Below are positions 52,872 through 63,183 of a stretch of 64,000 nucleotides of DNA, in pieces. Each line of letters begins with the position of its first letter. Positions within the stretch are counted from its first letter, which is position 1. The stretch is from Mesoflavibacter sp037029465 (lineage in GTDB: Bacteria > Bacteroidota > Bacteroidia > Flavobacteriales > Flavobacteriaceae), in contig NZ_JAYMEM010000029.1 in the NCBI RefSeq assembly GCF_037029465.1, positions 1 through 64,000 on the forward strand, written 5' to 3'. The translations under genes were made by a program, and so were the position numbers. The notes below the pieces were generated by a model. It was given only the letters and a program-made list of their open reading frames with translations, did not search any database and had not been told where the DNA came from.

Positions 52872-55643
52872 TTACTGTTTTAAGATTTTTATTGTTTGGT
52901 TTGATTGGTTAGTAGTTATGTTTAAAAAGTACATTCCTGTTGGTAAATTAGAAATGTTAATTTGAGATTGATTAGCAAAATCAAGTACTTTTTGACCATT
53001 TACATTAAAAACTGTTACATTTTTAATAGTTTGATTAGTCTTAATATTTACAACGTCTGTAGCTGGATTAGGATATAATTTTACTGAGTTTTCATCTAAA
53101 GAAATATCATCAACACTTAATGTAGAATTGTACTCGTAAGCTCCTAAATCTATTGTAGTATTAAAAACCCTATCATTACCTGATAAATCTAAATCACCAA
53201 ATAAAGCTTCATCGTAGTATGCGTTATCTCCTTGATCAACAATATAATTTGAAGCTGATGTTGGTTTGTATTCGGCATCTAAATTTAAGTTATCAGTCGT
53301 TGGGTCTAAAAGTGTGATATTTGAATTATCAAAAGTTCCAGAAGTTACACCGCTACCAACCATAGCAATAGTATTATATACCCTAACTGTTTGGATATCT
53401 CCTTCAGCTGTTTTACTGTTTTCAATATCTACTGTACTTAATTGACCTCCATTATATTTGTTTTGCCAGAAAAGACTGTTTCTAAATTCAAAAACTCCCC
53501 AACCACTTCCACTACTAACATTAATAACTTGTTGGGTAGATGCGTGGTTATTAACATTATCTATAATAGACACATTGGTTAACGAACTTTTAAATAGTCT
53601 GCCATCATTATTTAAAGTTCCTCTTCTAAACCAAATTGCTCCCCAATCTGCGTTATAAGTATTATTAGCAACCAACACATTAGACCAATTGGATTCTAAA
53701 GTACTTGAGTTGGTATCGTTATGTTGTAGTAGTATAAGACCATTATTAGTTTGGTTATCTGTAATGGCAACATTATTGATTGATACAGTACCTGAAAAAG
53801 TTCTCCAATCAAATAAAATACTGTTGCTATAATTATTATTAATTAGCGTATTAGATAATTCAAAATTTGAAACGTTAGTGGCTACTTTTACAATTGGGCT
53901 ACCCGATGTTGTATAAAAGTTACTTAAAACAAAACCATCAATAATTACATTATTAGCTGCTAAATTGAATAAACTTGATGAATTATCTGATTTGTTTTGC
54001 GTAAAATCACCAGAAATATCATCATCTAATATATCACCAGAAATTATAGTTGCATTACTTGTATTTACAATAGATAAATCTCTATCTGTTTCAGAAGTTT
54101 CTGTTCCGTTAAAACCACCATAAATCTCTATTTCTGAATTAATACTAATTTCACCAGATGTTAATTTATAAGTCCCTGATTTTACAAATATTTTAGATCC
54201 ACTACCTAAAGTAGGTATATTAGCGTCATCTAAAGAAGTATAAGCATTAGTCCAACTTGTACCATCATTAGCTCCAGTAGCATTTGCATCAACGTATATA
54301 ACGGTTGGTGGTTCTGGTAATGATAATGGCGCTATATTACCTGGTCCTGTTAGCATAGCTGTATCTGTATATTGAATGGCTCCTAACCCTATCGATGAAT
54401 CTGTATTTCTTCTAGGGTTCATAAAACAATCGGTCGTAGGATTAAAACTGCTATAATAACCATAGTTATGAGTTGCTTCTCCATTATCTCTATAAGCTGA
54501 AATAGGTATAAAATCTCCAGAAAAAATATCAACAAAAGGACTCTCTGATAACGTGTAATTAGTTAGTAAATTAGCCGAACCTATTACAGGTGTAAACTCT
54601 GATGCATTGGCATAACCAGTTGAAATAGTTGAGGAACTTGTATCTTGAGTTCCTATATAGTCAGATGTTCCATAGTTACTGTAATATAAATTATTACCCC
54701 AAAACCCTATTGTTTCTGCTGAACCAACTGTCTCAAAACGTATTGGACTAGCTACATCAGATGTTACATTGCTACCTTCTTCATTTAAAGTTAAGGTGTT
54801 ATTTTGAAAATACACATTTAATCTTGTTGAACCACCTGTTGCACTTATAAAACGTGCCACACTACCTGAAGCATTAGCAGTTTCTACTTTGTTACCTATA
54901 AACATATTATTAGCAATAAAAATATCATGCTCAAGATTTATATAATTTGTGATACGATATTCAAATGCATATCCTGAATTAGATACATTTTCATCTAGTA
55001 TACTATTAAATAACTCAAAAGGATAATCATTTACAGTTTCATTAGACCAAATATCCATTGCTGGTCTTGTTGAAGCATAATTTCTTGAAAACCTACAATT
55101 TTGCACTGTAATTTTTCTTTGCACTTCATTTGAAGATGATGGATGGCTATACAATGCACTACCACCATAAGCATTAACAAAATGCAATCGGTCTAGAGTA
55201 ATTTCTTGAGTTTTACTTGCTGAATTAGGCTCTACTTTAAGAATAATTGGTGCATTATCTGTTTTATTTGCAGATGTTGCACTAGGTAATTCATTAGTAT
55301 CATCTAGCGCTAAATCTCCTGTTAAATATACAGGATGTGCCCAAGGATCCGTGCTACGTTGCGAAAGAGACGTTTCAGTACCCACAAAACCGCCATAAAT
55401 ACTAACTCCGTACTGGTTTAGCATTGGTGTGTTTTTATTAACAGGCATGTAAGTTCCTTCTGCTATCCAAATTTGAGCACCTGTTATGGTTTGGATTCCT
55501 AAAGCACTATGAAGACTTGTGTAAGCATTTGCCCAACTGCTTCCGTTATTTGCACCTGTTGCATCAACATCGACATAAATTATGGTTTGTGCTTGCGTAA
55601 AACCAAACACTAAAAAGGTTAATAAGAGTAATGTTTTTTTCAT
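52872..55643 (-). CDS. T9SS-secreted parallel-beta-helix protein
   Basis: 923 aa. Signal peptide to about 18 (GFTQAQ). Two repeats of a choice-of-anchor-Q/pectate-lyase-like helix module begin IIYVDVDATGANNGSSWANA and VIYVDANATGANDGTSWTNA (the second near 450). The C-terminal T9SS type-A domain has LYPNPATDVVNIKTN, a VFNVNGQKV strand, and ends SNQTIKILKQ. Exported by the gliding-associated secretion system. Carbohydrate binding or adhesion is possible; no catalytic residues can be asserted. Confidence 0.92.
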   Translation of the reverse strand: MKKTLLLLTFLVFGFTQAQTIIYVDVDATGANNGSSWANAYTSLHSALGIQTITGAQIWIAEGTYMPVNKNTPMLNQYGVSIYGGFVGTETSLSQRSTDPWAHPVYLTGDLALDDTNELPSATSANKTDNAPIILKVEPNSASKTQEITLDRLHFVNAYGGSALYSHPSSSNEVQRKITVQNCRFSRNYASTRPAMDIWSNETVNDYPFELFNSILDENVSNSGYAFEYRITNYINLEHDIFIANNMFIGNKVETANASGSVARFISATGGSTRLNVYFQNNTLTLNEEGSNVTSDVASPIRFETVGSAETIGFWGNNLYYSNYGTSDYIGTQDTSSSTISTGYANASEFTPVIGSANLLTNYTLSESPFVDIFSGDFIPISAYRDNGEATHNYGYYSSFNPTTDCFMNPRRNTDSSIGLGAIQYTDTAMLTGPGNIAPLSLPEPPTVIYVDANATGANDGTSWTNAYTSLDDANIPTLGSGSKIFVKSGTYKLTSGEISINSEIEIYGGFNGTETSETDRDLSIVNTSNATIISGDILDDDISGDFTQNKSDNSSSLFNLAANNVIIDGFVLSNFYTTSGSPIVKVATNVSNFELSNTLINNNYSNSILFDWRTFSGTVSINNVAITDNQTNNGLILLQHNDTNSSTLESNWSNVLVANNTYNADWGAIWFRRGTLNNDGRLFKSSLTNVSIIDNVNNHASTQQVINVSSGSGWGVFEFRNSLFWQNKYNGGQLSTVDIENSKTAEGDIQTVRVYNTIAMVGSGVTSGTFDNSNITLLDPTTDNLNLDAEYKPTSASNYIVDQGDNAYYDEALFGDLDLSGNDRVFNTTIDLGAYEYNSTLSVDDISLDENSVKLYPNPATDVVNIKTNQTIKNVTVFNVNGQKVLDFANQSQINISNLPTGMYFLNITTNQSNQTIKILKQ

Positions 55644-55773
55644 TGTAGTTGAGATTAATATTCAACAACAAAATAACTTCACTTTTAAAGGTTTTCAATT
55701 TGCTTTTTTCTGAATAGGTCTAATTTCTTTCTGAATGATTTATGAAGATTATTCTTACACTAAATATTATAAA

Positions 55774-55800
55774 AAAAGCCTGCTCAAATAAGCAGACTTT
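55774..55800 (-). terminator. Terminator of the 407-aa secreted-protein gene
   Basis: On the minus strand AAGTCTGCT, 6-base loop, AGCAGGCTTTTTTT. Confidence 0.85.
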
Positions 55801-55828
55801 AAAAATTATGATTAATAGCGTATATTAA

Positions 55829-57052
55829 TTATTCGCAGTTCATTTTTTGTCCGTATGGCATTTGTCCATGTATAACACCACCAAATTGTGAGCTACCATA
55901 ACCACTACCATTGTATTGTTGCTTGATTAAAAAACCTTGTAAATAGCAGTCGTTATTTTTATTTTTTTCTGTAAAAGCACCTTTGATCCAACGGTATAAA
56001 ATACGACCTGTGTATTTGTTTTTTACAATACTCCAATCGTTAGATTCTATATTTAACTTTAGAAGTTTTGCACCATCTTTTGCAATGGTTTTTGATACAT
56101 TTTCTTTAGCAAAACTCACTAATGAAGCATTACTATTCATGCTACCAGCTTTTGGCATTTTTATAGCATCCATGGTTGATTTTGCAGCTGCATCATAATT
56201 TGCTTTTAATGTGGCTTCAAACTCTTGTACAATTGGCTTTGCTTTTTCTAACCAATCTAAATGAAATTGTTGTTCGCCTTTACCAATAATATTTAACACT
56301 GTAATATCGTTTTGATGCATGTATGATGGCACATTAAAAGCGTGCCCACCTTGATGAGAACCTGCGTAAATAACAAATACATCTTCTGCTATAAGCATAC
56401 CTCTAACAAGTATTGGCATACCTGTACCAAGCTCTATTGTTCTAGATCTGTCAGCACCAATTTTTGTTCTAAACATACCAGAAACTAATTCGTAACCAAT
56501 ATAACCTTCTGGTGACATCATTACTAATTCTGGTGTGGTTAAGAAACGTAACCAAGCATATTCTGGGTCTTGATACGGTAATAGGTCTACATTATCACCC
56601 ATATCTGTCATTTGACGTCTAAGTTTTACACGGTCTACACCAACTGCACTCATCCCTTTAGTCATTGCAAAAGGGTAAGACATGTATAAGAATTCGTCTC
56701 CTATTTTTGTTGCTGATTTTGGTTTGTTAGCTTCTGCTTCTTTTTGCTTTTTTTCAAGATATTTTTGGTAGTATAAATCTTGTTTAGCTTGATCGTTTGG
56801 ATATTTTTTAGCTAATTCTGCTTTAAATTCTTCATCTGTGTATTCTGTTTTTGAAGAATTTTGGTTAGATGTTGAAGAACTTCCAACCATTCCTGAAGAA
56901 TTTTCAGTTTTTGAAGACGAGCTTGTGTCTTCTTTTTTATCTAACTTCGTCTCTACCGCTGCTTTGGCTTTCTTTTTTAACATTTTACCAAATTGAGCTT
57001 GAGATGTACCGTAGCATAACGCTAAAGCAATAAATAGGACTACTTTTTTCAT
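55829..57052 (-). CDS. Secreted protein of unknown function
   Basis: 407 aa. Signal peptide to about 20 (YGTSQAQ), then a basic linker (KMLKKKAKAAVETKLDKK). A Ser/Thr-rich low-complexity stretch with repeated SSS/KTEN (44-70) and a charged helix (PNDQAKQDLYYQKYLEKKQK) precede a globular part from about 112, ending HGQMPYGQKMNCE. No recognised domain. Monocistronic, with a terminator. Possibly an envelope or stress-response protein. Confidence 0.8.
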   Translation of the reverse strand: MKKVVLFIALALCYGTSQAQFGKMLKKKAKAAVETKLDKKEDTSSSSKTENSSGMVGSSSTSNQNSSKTEYTDEEFKAELAKKYPNDQAKQDLYYQKYLEKKQKEAEANKPKSATKIGDEFLYMSYPFAMTKGMSAVGVDRVKLRRQMTDMGDNVDLLPYQDPEYAWLRFLTTPELVMMSPEGYIGYELVSGMFRTKIGADRSRTIELGTGMPILVRGMLIAEDVFVIYAGSHQGGHAFNVPSYMHQNDITVLNIIGKGEQQFHLDWLEKAKPIVQEFEATLKANYDAAAKSTMDAIKMPKAGSMNSNASLVSFAKENVSKTIAKDGAKLLKLNIESNDWSIVKNKYTGRILYRWIKGAFTEKNKNNDCYLQGFLIKQQYNGSGYGSSQFGGVIHGQMPYGQKMNCE

Positions 57053-57153
57053 GATAGTATTTTTAGTTATTTGTCAAATAAAAAACTAAACACTAGCAGA
57101 TTAAAGTAGTTTTTTCTAAAAACAGTTATTTTTTTTCTGAAAGAGTTTTTACA

Positions 57154-57286
57154 GGTTCTTCGCTTTTCTCAGAATGACAAAAACTCCTCATAAACACTCG
57201 TAGTGGCTATTTAATTAAAAAGCGCAAATAGGATTATAAAACTTTATAGGTTTAAAGATTCTTCGCTACGCTCTGAATGACAAAAT
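57154..57286. repeat. Two diverged REP-like units
   Basis: 57154-57182 and 57258-57286 share TTCTTCGCT ... GAATGACAAAA in the same direction. They resemble the end of the repeat at 1-400 (GCTTCG...GCAATGACAA) and a weaker piece near 24399. Confidence 0.6.
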
Positions 57287-57297
57287 AGTCTAAAAAA

Positions 57298-58050
57298 TTA
57301 TAAGAAAGTTTCTTTTACAACTTCTAAAAACTGATCGCGTTTTGACTTAGAAATTGGAATTCGTTTTTGATTACTCATCAATAGATAATCACCATCATCT
57401 TTCACTAATTCTTCAACATATTTTAAGTTGATTAAATAAGAACGATGACATTTAAAAAACATAGCATTTTTAGATAATTGCTCTACAAAATGCTTTAACG
57501 GTTTGCAAATAGTTTTTTGCTTCCCTTCTACCAATTGCACATTAGTGTACATACCATCTGCTTCAAAATAAACAATATCATTATGTGAAGCAAAGAGGAT
57601 TCCTTTAGGTATTTCTAAAGCTATTTTATCGATTGATAGTTGCTTTAAAGAGTCTCTTAATTTGTTTAATTGTTCGCTTAAATTATTGGTTTCTACAGCG
57701 TCTTTTGCTTTTAAGACTGCTTCTTTAAGTTCTGTTATATCTACAGGTTTTAATAAGTAATCTACTGCCGAAAGTTTAAAGGCATCTATAGCATATTGGT
57801 TATATGCTGTAACAAAAATGATTTTAAAATCTATCTGATTAGGGAAATATTCTAAAATATCTAAACCTGACTGATTTGGCATTTCAATATCTAAAAATAC
57901 GATATCTGGATGCTCTGTTTTAATTAAATCTACCCCTAGTTTTAGGTCTGAAGCTTCATAAATCTCACTTATACTTGGACAATGATCTGTTATTAAATTA
58001 GATAATAAATGTCTTGCGCGCTTTTCGTCGTCAATGATTATAGCCTTCAT
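57298..58050 (-). CDS. LytTR-type response regulator
   Basis: 250 aa. Receiver domain with DD at 7-8, phospho-acceptor Asp54 (FLDIEMPNQSG), Thr in VTAYNQY and Lys in YLLKP. A C-terminal LytTR DNA-binding domain follows from about 150 (EIPKGILFASHNDIVYFEAD, FKCHRSYLINLKYVEELV). It lies 3 bp after the LytS-like kinase gene, so the two form a cognate pair. Its DNA targets cannot be read here. Confidence 0.94.
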   Translation of the reverse strand: MKAIIIDDEKRARHLLSNLITDHCPSISEIYEASDLKLGVDLIKTEHPDIVFLDIEMPNQSGLDILEYFPNQIDFKIIFVTAYNQYAIDAFKLSAVDYLLKPVDITELKEAVLKAKDAVETNNLSEQLNKLRDSLKQLSIDKIALEIPKGILFASHNDIVYFEADGMYTNVQLVEGKQKTICKPLKHFVEQLSKNAMFFKCHRSYLINLKYVEELVKDDGDYLLMSNQKRIPISKSKRDQFLEVVKETFL

Positions 58051-58053
58051 AAT

Positions 58054-60972
58054 TTATTGTATTGGCATGGTAATTACCACTTTTGTACCAGTTGGTTGTT
58101 GGTTAGAATTATATAAATCTATAATTTCTATATTAATATTTCGTTTTAATTTGTTTTTGTAAAGCCTTACACGTTCTTCGTTTGCTTTGGTAGCAAAGGG
58201 CTTGTGTGGTTTATCACTTCGTTTTAAGGCTTCAGATTGCTGTCTTCCAATTCCGTTATCTTCTACTGTAATTACAAGCGTATTTTCATTGGTTGCGTTA
58301 GCTTCAACATTTAATAATCGTTCACCAGATTTGTGTAAAAGCCCATGTTTTAATGCATTTTCCACATAAGGTTGAATGAATAACGACGGAACTTTTATTT
58401 GTCTAACATTTAGTTTTTCATCTACATTTAAACTATACGTTAGCTCGTCTTCAAATCTAACTTTTTCTAATTCTAAATACAGTTTTAAGGCATTTAGTTC
58501 TTCTTCTAAAGTAATTTCGTTTTGCTGACTATAATCCAAATACATTCTGATTAATCTGCTGAACTTTACTAAATATGAACTTGCCAGATCTTTTTCATTG
58601 GAAATAATATAATCTTGAATGGAATTTAAAGCATTGAAAATAAAGTGCGGATTCATTTGAGATCGCAGATTTTCTAACTTCAAATTAGTTATTTTTTTGT
58701 CGATTAATATTTTATCGATTTCGGCAATTCGTTGTGCTTCTTTTTGTCTTAGTCGCCATCTAAAATACAACCAAATTAAACCTGCTACGACCAATAAAAT
58801 AAGCGCATAAAACCAGTATGTTTCCCAAAAAGGTTTATTGATAATAAAGGTGATTGGACTTGCAAACTGTATGTCTTTACTACCAATATTTTGACCTTGT
58901 AACTCAAAAGTATATTTACCGCTAGACAAACTATTAAACACTACAAAATGTGTGTTTAAAGGAACGTCTCGCCATGTAGTATCAATAGGTTTTATGCGGT
59001 ATTTGTAACCAACATGCTTGTTAGATTGAAAGCCATTAGAGTTAAAGTCAAACCTTAAATTATTAAAATTATATGGTAAATTATAATTGGTATTGACTAC
59101 GGTATCTTTATCATTAATTTTTACAGATTCCATCCACACTTTAGAAGTTTTAAAGTCTTTAAAAAGTGCTTCATTTTTAGGCATTAAATAAAATGAATTG
59201 GGGAAAGTTGCGACCAAATAATCTTGAAGAATGATAAATTTATCAACCGATAAAGTCAATCCATCTTGCGTATTTAAACTCTTAATTTGATTGGTTTTTG
59301 GTTGAAATCTATAAAAACCTTCATCTGTTGAAATCCATAGAAATTCACCATCAGATTTTAGTGTATTTATCTGAACTTGTTTTGGTAAAATATCTTGTTT
59401 TGAAATCAATTGATTGTCCTTAAAACACAACAAACCATTGTGTTGTGTGGCAAGCCAAACTTCATTATTAATCTTTGCAATTGAATTAACTAAAACACTT
59501 TCATTTTCTAATTTAATTTCTTTTGAATTAAAATTCTTTACATCAAATTGATATAATCCATCAATGAAAGAAACGAAAATTTTTTCTTCTAAGACTTCAG
59601 AAGTTTTCACTCTGCTTTCTCTAATAATTCGTATTGAATCTGAAGTGTAAGGTTTATTGTAAACTACAGCTTCCTTATAACTACCATAAAAAAGGTTTTC
59701 TTCATTTATTTTAGAAAATGTTTTGGCTACAGAGTATTTATTTTTTTGGTCTTTTAAAGTGAATGTATTTAAGTCTACACTATAAGATTCAGAAGCATTA
59801 ATACTAACAATAACATGGTTTTGTGAGGCATCAAAAAACAAATTACCAATAATCTTAGAGCCTGGTAATTTTAGGGTTTTAAACACTTCTTTATTGTTAT
59901 AAAATAACAATTTACCACTATTGGTACCAAGTAAAAATTGATTATTATTTAGCGCACAAGCTGCTGTGATTTTATCTTTTGTAAGGTCTAAATTAAGACG
60001 TCTTATGCTTAAATTAGATGACACAAAAACACCATTATCTAAGGTAGTGAACCAATAATTTTTATTGAAATCTACTAACACATCAGTAACAGATTCGTTA
60101 CTAAATAATTGTTCTTTAAAAATTAATTGATTTTGTTTTAATTGAAATATAAAAACACCAGAAGTTGTTAAAAACCAATAGTCATTATTTAAAGATATAA
60201 TGTTGTAAATAGTTACATCTTCAAGGTTTTTTGGTGTTGTTAGCTGCTTGACTTTATCAGCTTGAGTGTTGTAATAATAAAGTTGATTTTTACCTTGTTC
60301 TTTAAAATTTAAAAGTGCTGAATTTTTAAAAGCATATACCTTTGGTGACTGCATTCTGAACTTTGAAGTCAGCTCTATTAGTAGTTTTAGTTTATCATCC
60401 TTAATTTGATACCAATTTTGCTTCTCTTTTGAAGGTCTATCATCAGAGTCCATCTTAATAACATAAGACAATTTATTATAAGAACTCTCGCTAACGGACA
60501 TACCTTCAAAAAGCTTAACAATGCTTTTATCTTCAAAATCAATGTCATAAATACCGTCTACGGTAAATAAACGTATGGCTTTGTCCGTAATTTCGAAAGG
60601 TGATAATTGCCCTTTTACTAGCTTATTAGCATCATAAAAAAGGGTTAATGTATTGTTTTCAATATAAAATATTTGACCGTAAAGGTTGATACACCAAAGT
60701 CTACCTGTTTCATCTAATTTTAATTGAAATAATGAGTTTACTTTTTGGTTTGGATTTGTAAACTTTTTGTAGTTTTTTCCGTTGTACCTATACAAGCCTT
60801 TATCTGCTGCAAGCCAGATATAATGGTCATCATCCTCTAAAATATCATAAAATTCTACATCAGGTAAATTAGATATTTTAGACATGTGTTGTACCACTGG
60901 GTTTTGTGCCTCGATAGAGCTTCCAAAACCAAATAAAACAACTAAAAGTATGTATCTAATTATTAATCGCAT
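58054..60972 (-). CDS. LytS-type histidine kinase with propeller sensor (two-component)
   Basis: 972 aa. Signal peptide (SSIEAQ), then a periplasmic beta-propeller of two-component-regulator repeats (such as IWLAADKGLYRYNGKNYKKF and WFLTTSGVFIFQL). A Y_Y_Y-like domain lies at about 620-710 and a TM at about 720-742. The cytoplasmic His_kinase domain has His776 in SQMNPHFIFNALN, with ATP-binding motifs IQPYVENALKHG and VEDNGIGRQQ. It couples to the LytTR regulator. The ligand is unknown; it is probably a sugar or surface-polymer signal, as in many Bacteroidetes systems. Confidence 0.93.
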   Translation of the reverse strand: MRLIIRYILLVVLFGFGSSIEAQNPVVQHMSKISNLPDVEFYDILEDDDHYIWLAADKGLYRYNGKNYKKFTNPNQKVNSLFQLKLDETGRLWCINLYGQIFYIENNTLTLFYDANKLVKGQLSPFEITDKAIRLFTVDGIYDIDFEDKSIVKLFEGMSVSESSYNKLSYVIKMDSDDRPSKEKQNWYQIKDDKLKLLIELTSKFRMQSPKVYAFKNSALLNFKEQGKNQLYYYNTQADKVKQLTTPKNLEDVTIYNIISLNNDYWFLTTSGVFIFQLKQNQLIFKEQLFSNESVTDVLVDFNKNYWFTTLDNGVFVSSNLSIRRLNLDLTKDKITAACALNNNQFLLGTNSGKLLFYNNKEVFKTLKLPGSKIIGNLFFDASQNHVIVSINASESYSVDLNTFTLKDQKNKYSVAKTFSKINEENLFYGSYKEAVVYNKPYTSDSIRIIRESRVKTSEVLEEKIFVSFIDGLYQFDVKNFNSKEIKLENESVLVNSIAKINNEVWLATQHNGLLCFKDNQLISKQDILPKQVQINTLKSDGEFLWISTDEGFYRFQPKTNQIKSLNTQDGLTLSVDKFIILQDYLVATFPNSFYLMPKNEALFKDFKTSKVWMESVKINDKDTVVNTNYNLPYNFNNLRFDFNSNGFQSNKHVGYKYRIKPIDTTWRDVPLNTHFVVFNSLSSGKYTFELQGQNIGSKDIQFASPITFIINKPFWETYWFYALILLVVAGLIWLYFRWRLRQKEAQRIAEIDKILIDKKITNLKLENLRSQMNPHFIFNALNSIQDYIISNEKDLASSYLVKFSRLIRMYLDYSQQNEITLEEELNALKLYLELEKVRFEDELTYSLNVDEKLNVRQIKVPSLFIQPYVENALKHGLLHKSGERLLNVEANATNENTLVITVEDNGIGRQQSEALKRSDKPHKPFATKANEERVRLYKNKLKRNINIEIIDLYNSNQQPTGTKVVITMPIQ

Positions 60973-61052
60973 AGCTTATAATTAGCAAACTTAATATTTA
61001 ATTAGCTAATCAAGCTTTGTTTTTTCTGTAAGCAGTTGTTTTTTTTCTAAAC

Positions 61053-61085
61053 AAAAAAACGCAATCTTAAAAAGATTGCGTTTTT
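61053..61085 (-). terminator. Terminator of the DUF4870 gene
   Basis: AAAAAAACGCAATCTT, 2-base loop, AAAGATTGCGTTTTT, 19 bp from the stop. Confidence 0.88.
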
Positions 61086-61104
61086 AACTCTATCTAAAAA
61101 CTAA

Positions 61105-61443
61105 CTAACTAATAAAATTAAAAGATAAAGGGTATTTTGGTGTTTCGCCGTGACTTGCCTTAATAGCATTTACTACAGGGAAAATTATTGAAATTAATCC
61201 TAAAACCATAAATCCGATAAAACCTAAGCCCAGTAATAAAATTAATGGTATACATATTATAAAATAAACTAATAAACTTAATTGAAAATTGACAATGTTC
61301 TTACCATGTTGGTCTAACTCTAAAACCTTATCTCGTTGGGTTAACCAAATAATTAAAGGCAATAATAAACTACCAAAACCTATTATTAAAGTTACTAATT
61401 GACTAAGATGAGTCAGTACTATTAATTGTTTATTTTCTTGCAT
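61105..61443 (-). CDS. DUF4870 membrane protein
   Basis: 112 aa from ATG 61443. Three TM segments with the family pattern: LTHLSQLVTLIIGFGSLLLP, then IIWLTQRDKVLELDQHGKNI and NFQLSLLVYFIICIPLILLL. Function unknown; such proteins are common in Bacteroidetes. Single gene with a terminator. Confidence 0.88.
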   Translation of the reverse strand: MQENKQLIVLTHLSQLVTLIIGFGSLLLPLIIWLTQRDKVLELDQHGKNIVNFQLSLLVYFIICIPLILLLGLGFIGFMVLGLISIIFPVVNAIKASHGETPKYPLSFNFIS

Positions 61444-61532
61444 AGTTGTATTGTTTTTGATGATTGACACTTATAGGACGCATCATTATCAAAAAAGTTA
61501 CAAATTTTTAAAAATAAAACAATAATTTATTG

Positions 61533-61949
61533 TTAATGAGGAAGTTTGTCTTTTAAAAGTCCATAAATAAAAGTACCAACAACTGCTGAAACAATAACAA
61601 TTAATATAGGTAAAAATCCTGCTCCTACTAAAGTAAACATTGGTCCAGGACATGCACCTGCTAAAGCCCAACCTAAGCCAAAAATGGTTCCGCCAAACAG
61701 ATAGCGATAGATTGATTTTTCTTTATCAGGAATTAATATTGGATTACCATCAATAGACTTTATTTTTTTTCTTTTTATAAGCTGAGTGAAGATGATCCCA
61801 AAAAACAAAGCTGTCCCAATAATTCCGTACATATGAAAAGACTCAAACCTAAACATTTCATAAATTCTAAACCACGATGCTGCTTCAGATTTGTACATAA
61901 TTATTCCAAAAAAGAAACCGACTACTAAATAGATGAATACTTTTTTCAT
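61533..61949 (-). CDS. YeeE/YedE-type sulfur-transport protein, short subunit
   Basis: 138 aa with about four TM helices, and the signature GTIFGLGWALAGACPGPMFT (Cys near 105). YeeE/YedE proteins take up thiosulfate or related sulfur compounds through Cys-lined pores. It is the second half of a pair; the other half (61954) lies 4 bp upstream. Together they look like one split transporter. Confidence 0.88.
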   Translation of the reverse strand: MKKVFIYLVVGFFFGIIMYKSEAASWFRIYEMFRFESFHMYGIIGTALFFGIIFTQLIKRKKIKSIDGNPILIPDKEKSIYRYLFGGTIFGLGWALAGACPGPMFTLVGAGFLPILIVIVSAVVGTFIYGLLKDKLPH

Positions 61950-61953
61950 TGTA

Positions 61954-62508
61954 CTAAAAAATTAAAGGAAATAATAAATGTACCATGATTAAACCTCCAA
62001 TAAAAAAACCTATTACTGCTAATAACGAAGGTCTTTGAAGGTTACTTAATCCAGATATTGCATGCCCCGAAGTACAACCACCTGCATAGCGTGTACCAAA
62101 ACCTATTAGTAAACCGCCAACAATTAAAATAATAAGCGTTTTTGGTTCTTGTAAAGCTTCTGTAGAAAACAATTCTTTAGGTAAATAAGTGTTATCCTCA
62201 GAAAAACCAATTTGTTTTAAACCTTCTTTTGTAGCTTGACTAACTTGAGGCGTCTTTCCATCAGTCATAAAATTCTTAGCTACAAATCCTCCTAAAATTG
62301 CTCCAACAGCAACTAAAAGATTCCAACTTTGTTGTCGCCAATTAAAATTAAATAACTGACTAAACTTACCGCCACCACACATGGCGCAAAAAGTGCGTAA
62401 ATTAGAAGACATGCCAAAAGTTTTCCCCATTATTAAAAGGAAAAACATAGTAAGCGCTATTAAAAATCCTGAGAGCAACCATGACCATGGTTGTAAAAAA
62501 AAATCCAT
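61954..62508 (-). CDS. YeeE/YedE-type sulfur-transport protein, long subunit
   Basis: 184 aa with about four TM helices. Signature segments: a paired-Cys loop FCAMCGGGKFSQLFNFNWRQ (Cys near 37 and 40), and GFGTRYAGGCTSGHAISG, with Cys near 146, near the C-terminus. The Cys set is the expected sulfur-relay site of the family. It lies 4 bp upstream of its partner. Confidence 0.9.
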   Translation of the reverse strand: MDFFLQPWSWLLSGFLIALTMFFLLIMGKTFGMSSNLRTFCAMCGGGKFSQLFNFNWRQQSWNLLVAVGAILGGFVAKNFMTDGKTPQVSQATKEGLKQIGFSEDNTYLPKELFSTEALQEPKTLIILIVGGLLIGFGTRYAGGCTSGHAISGLSNLQRPSLLAVIGFFIGGLIMVHLLFPLIF

Positions 62509-62586
62509 AAATCAAATTTACGCAAAAGTACACGCTATAATTAATTTATGGAAATTAATACCTATTTTTAATAAATAGAACTATTA

Positions 62587-62775
62587 TTAGTTTTTGATTT
62601 TGAATATTTTAGTTAAAATATCTTCCATCAAACACCATTTAGTGATTGCAGACTGAAATAAATTAGCGCCTACAAACACTGTAAACCACAACCAATTTTG
62701 ATTAACGTACATACCTAATAATACGCTTATTATAACAAAAACTCCTGCTATTGCTCTTATATACCTGTTTAACAT
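62587..62775 (-). CDS. DUF2892 (YgaP-type) membrane protein
   Basis: 62 aa with two TM helices and the typical MLNRYIRAIAGVFVIISVLL start, then FVGANLFQSAITKWCLMEDI with a Cys. DUF2892 proteins are linked to sulfur and rhodanese genes, which fits the adjoining YeeE/YedE pair (78 bp away). Function unknown. Confidence 0.9.
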   Translation of the reverse strand: MLNRYIRAIAGVFVIISVLLGMYVNQNWLWFTVFVGANLFQSAITKWCLMEDILTKIFKIKN

Positions 62776-62794
62776 AACTATTATTTATTTAAAT

Positions 62795-63100
62795 TTAAAT
62801 TGCTCTTTCTATAGGTACAACAATCGCTTTAATAGGATTGTTGGTTTCTAAATTGTTATTGAACTCTTTTATTAAATCAAAAAGAGTATCAATAAACATG
62901 TCTTCTGTAAATGAGAAAAACATTGTAGACTCATTACTTGCATTTTCTGCTCCAAACCAATTGGTAGACATAATTAAAGCATGGTTGTTTTTATAACCAT
63001 CTATATCAGATTCGCTAAAATTTTCAATGCCTGCTTTTTTAAAGAGTTTTATCACATCCTTATGAAACTCTTCTACTGCGGTTACTAATAGTAATTTCAT
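62795..63100 (-). CDS. PII-like regulatory protein
   Basis: 101 aa from ATG 63100, chosen because the frame open to 63169 adds 23 atypical residues. Ferredoxin-like pattern with MKLLLVTAVEEFHKDVIKLF, then IENFSESDIDGYKN and AIVVPIERAI, resembling small PII-like/DUF3240 proteins. It is sited between DUF2892 and the RND pump, so metal or sulfur sensing is plausible. Assignment tentative. Confidence 0.65.
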   Translation of the reverse strand: MKLLLVTAVEEFHKDVIKLFKKAGIENFSESDIDGYKNNHALIMSTNWFGAENASNESTMFFSFTEDMFIDTLFDLIKEFNNNLETNNPIKAIVVPIERAI

Positions 63101-63183
63101 ATCTTTCAACTTTACTGGCCAAATGAGCACAACTAAGATTTTTTTTGAACTCTCATGACACTCAATCATGCTCGGCCAGCTTT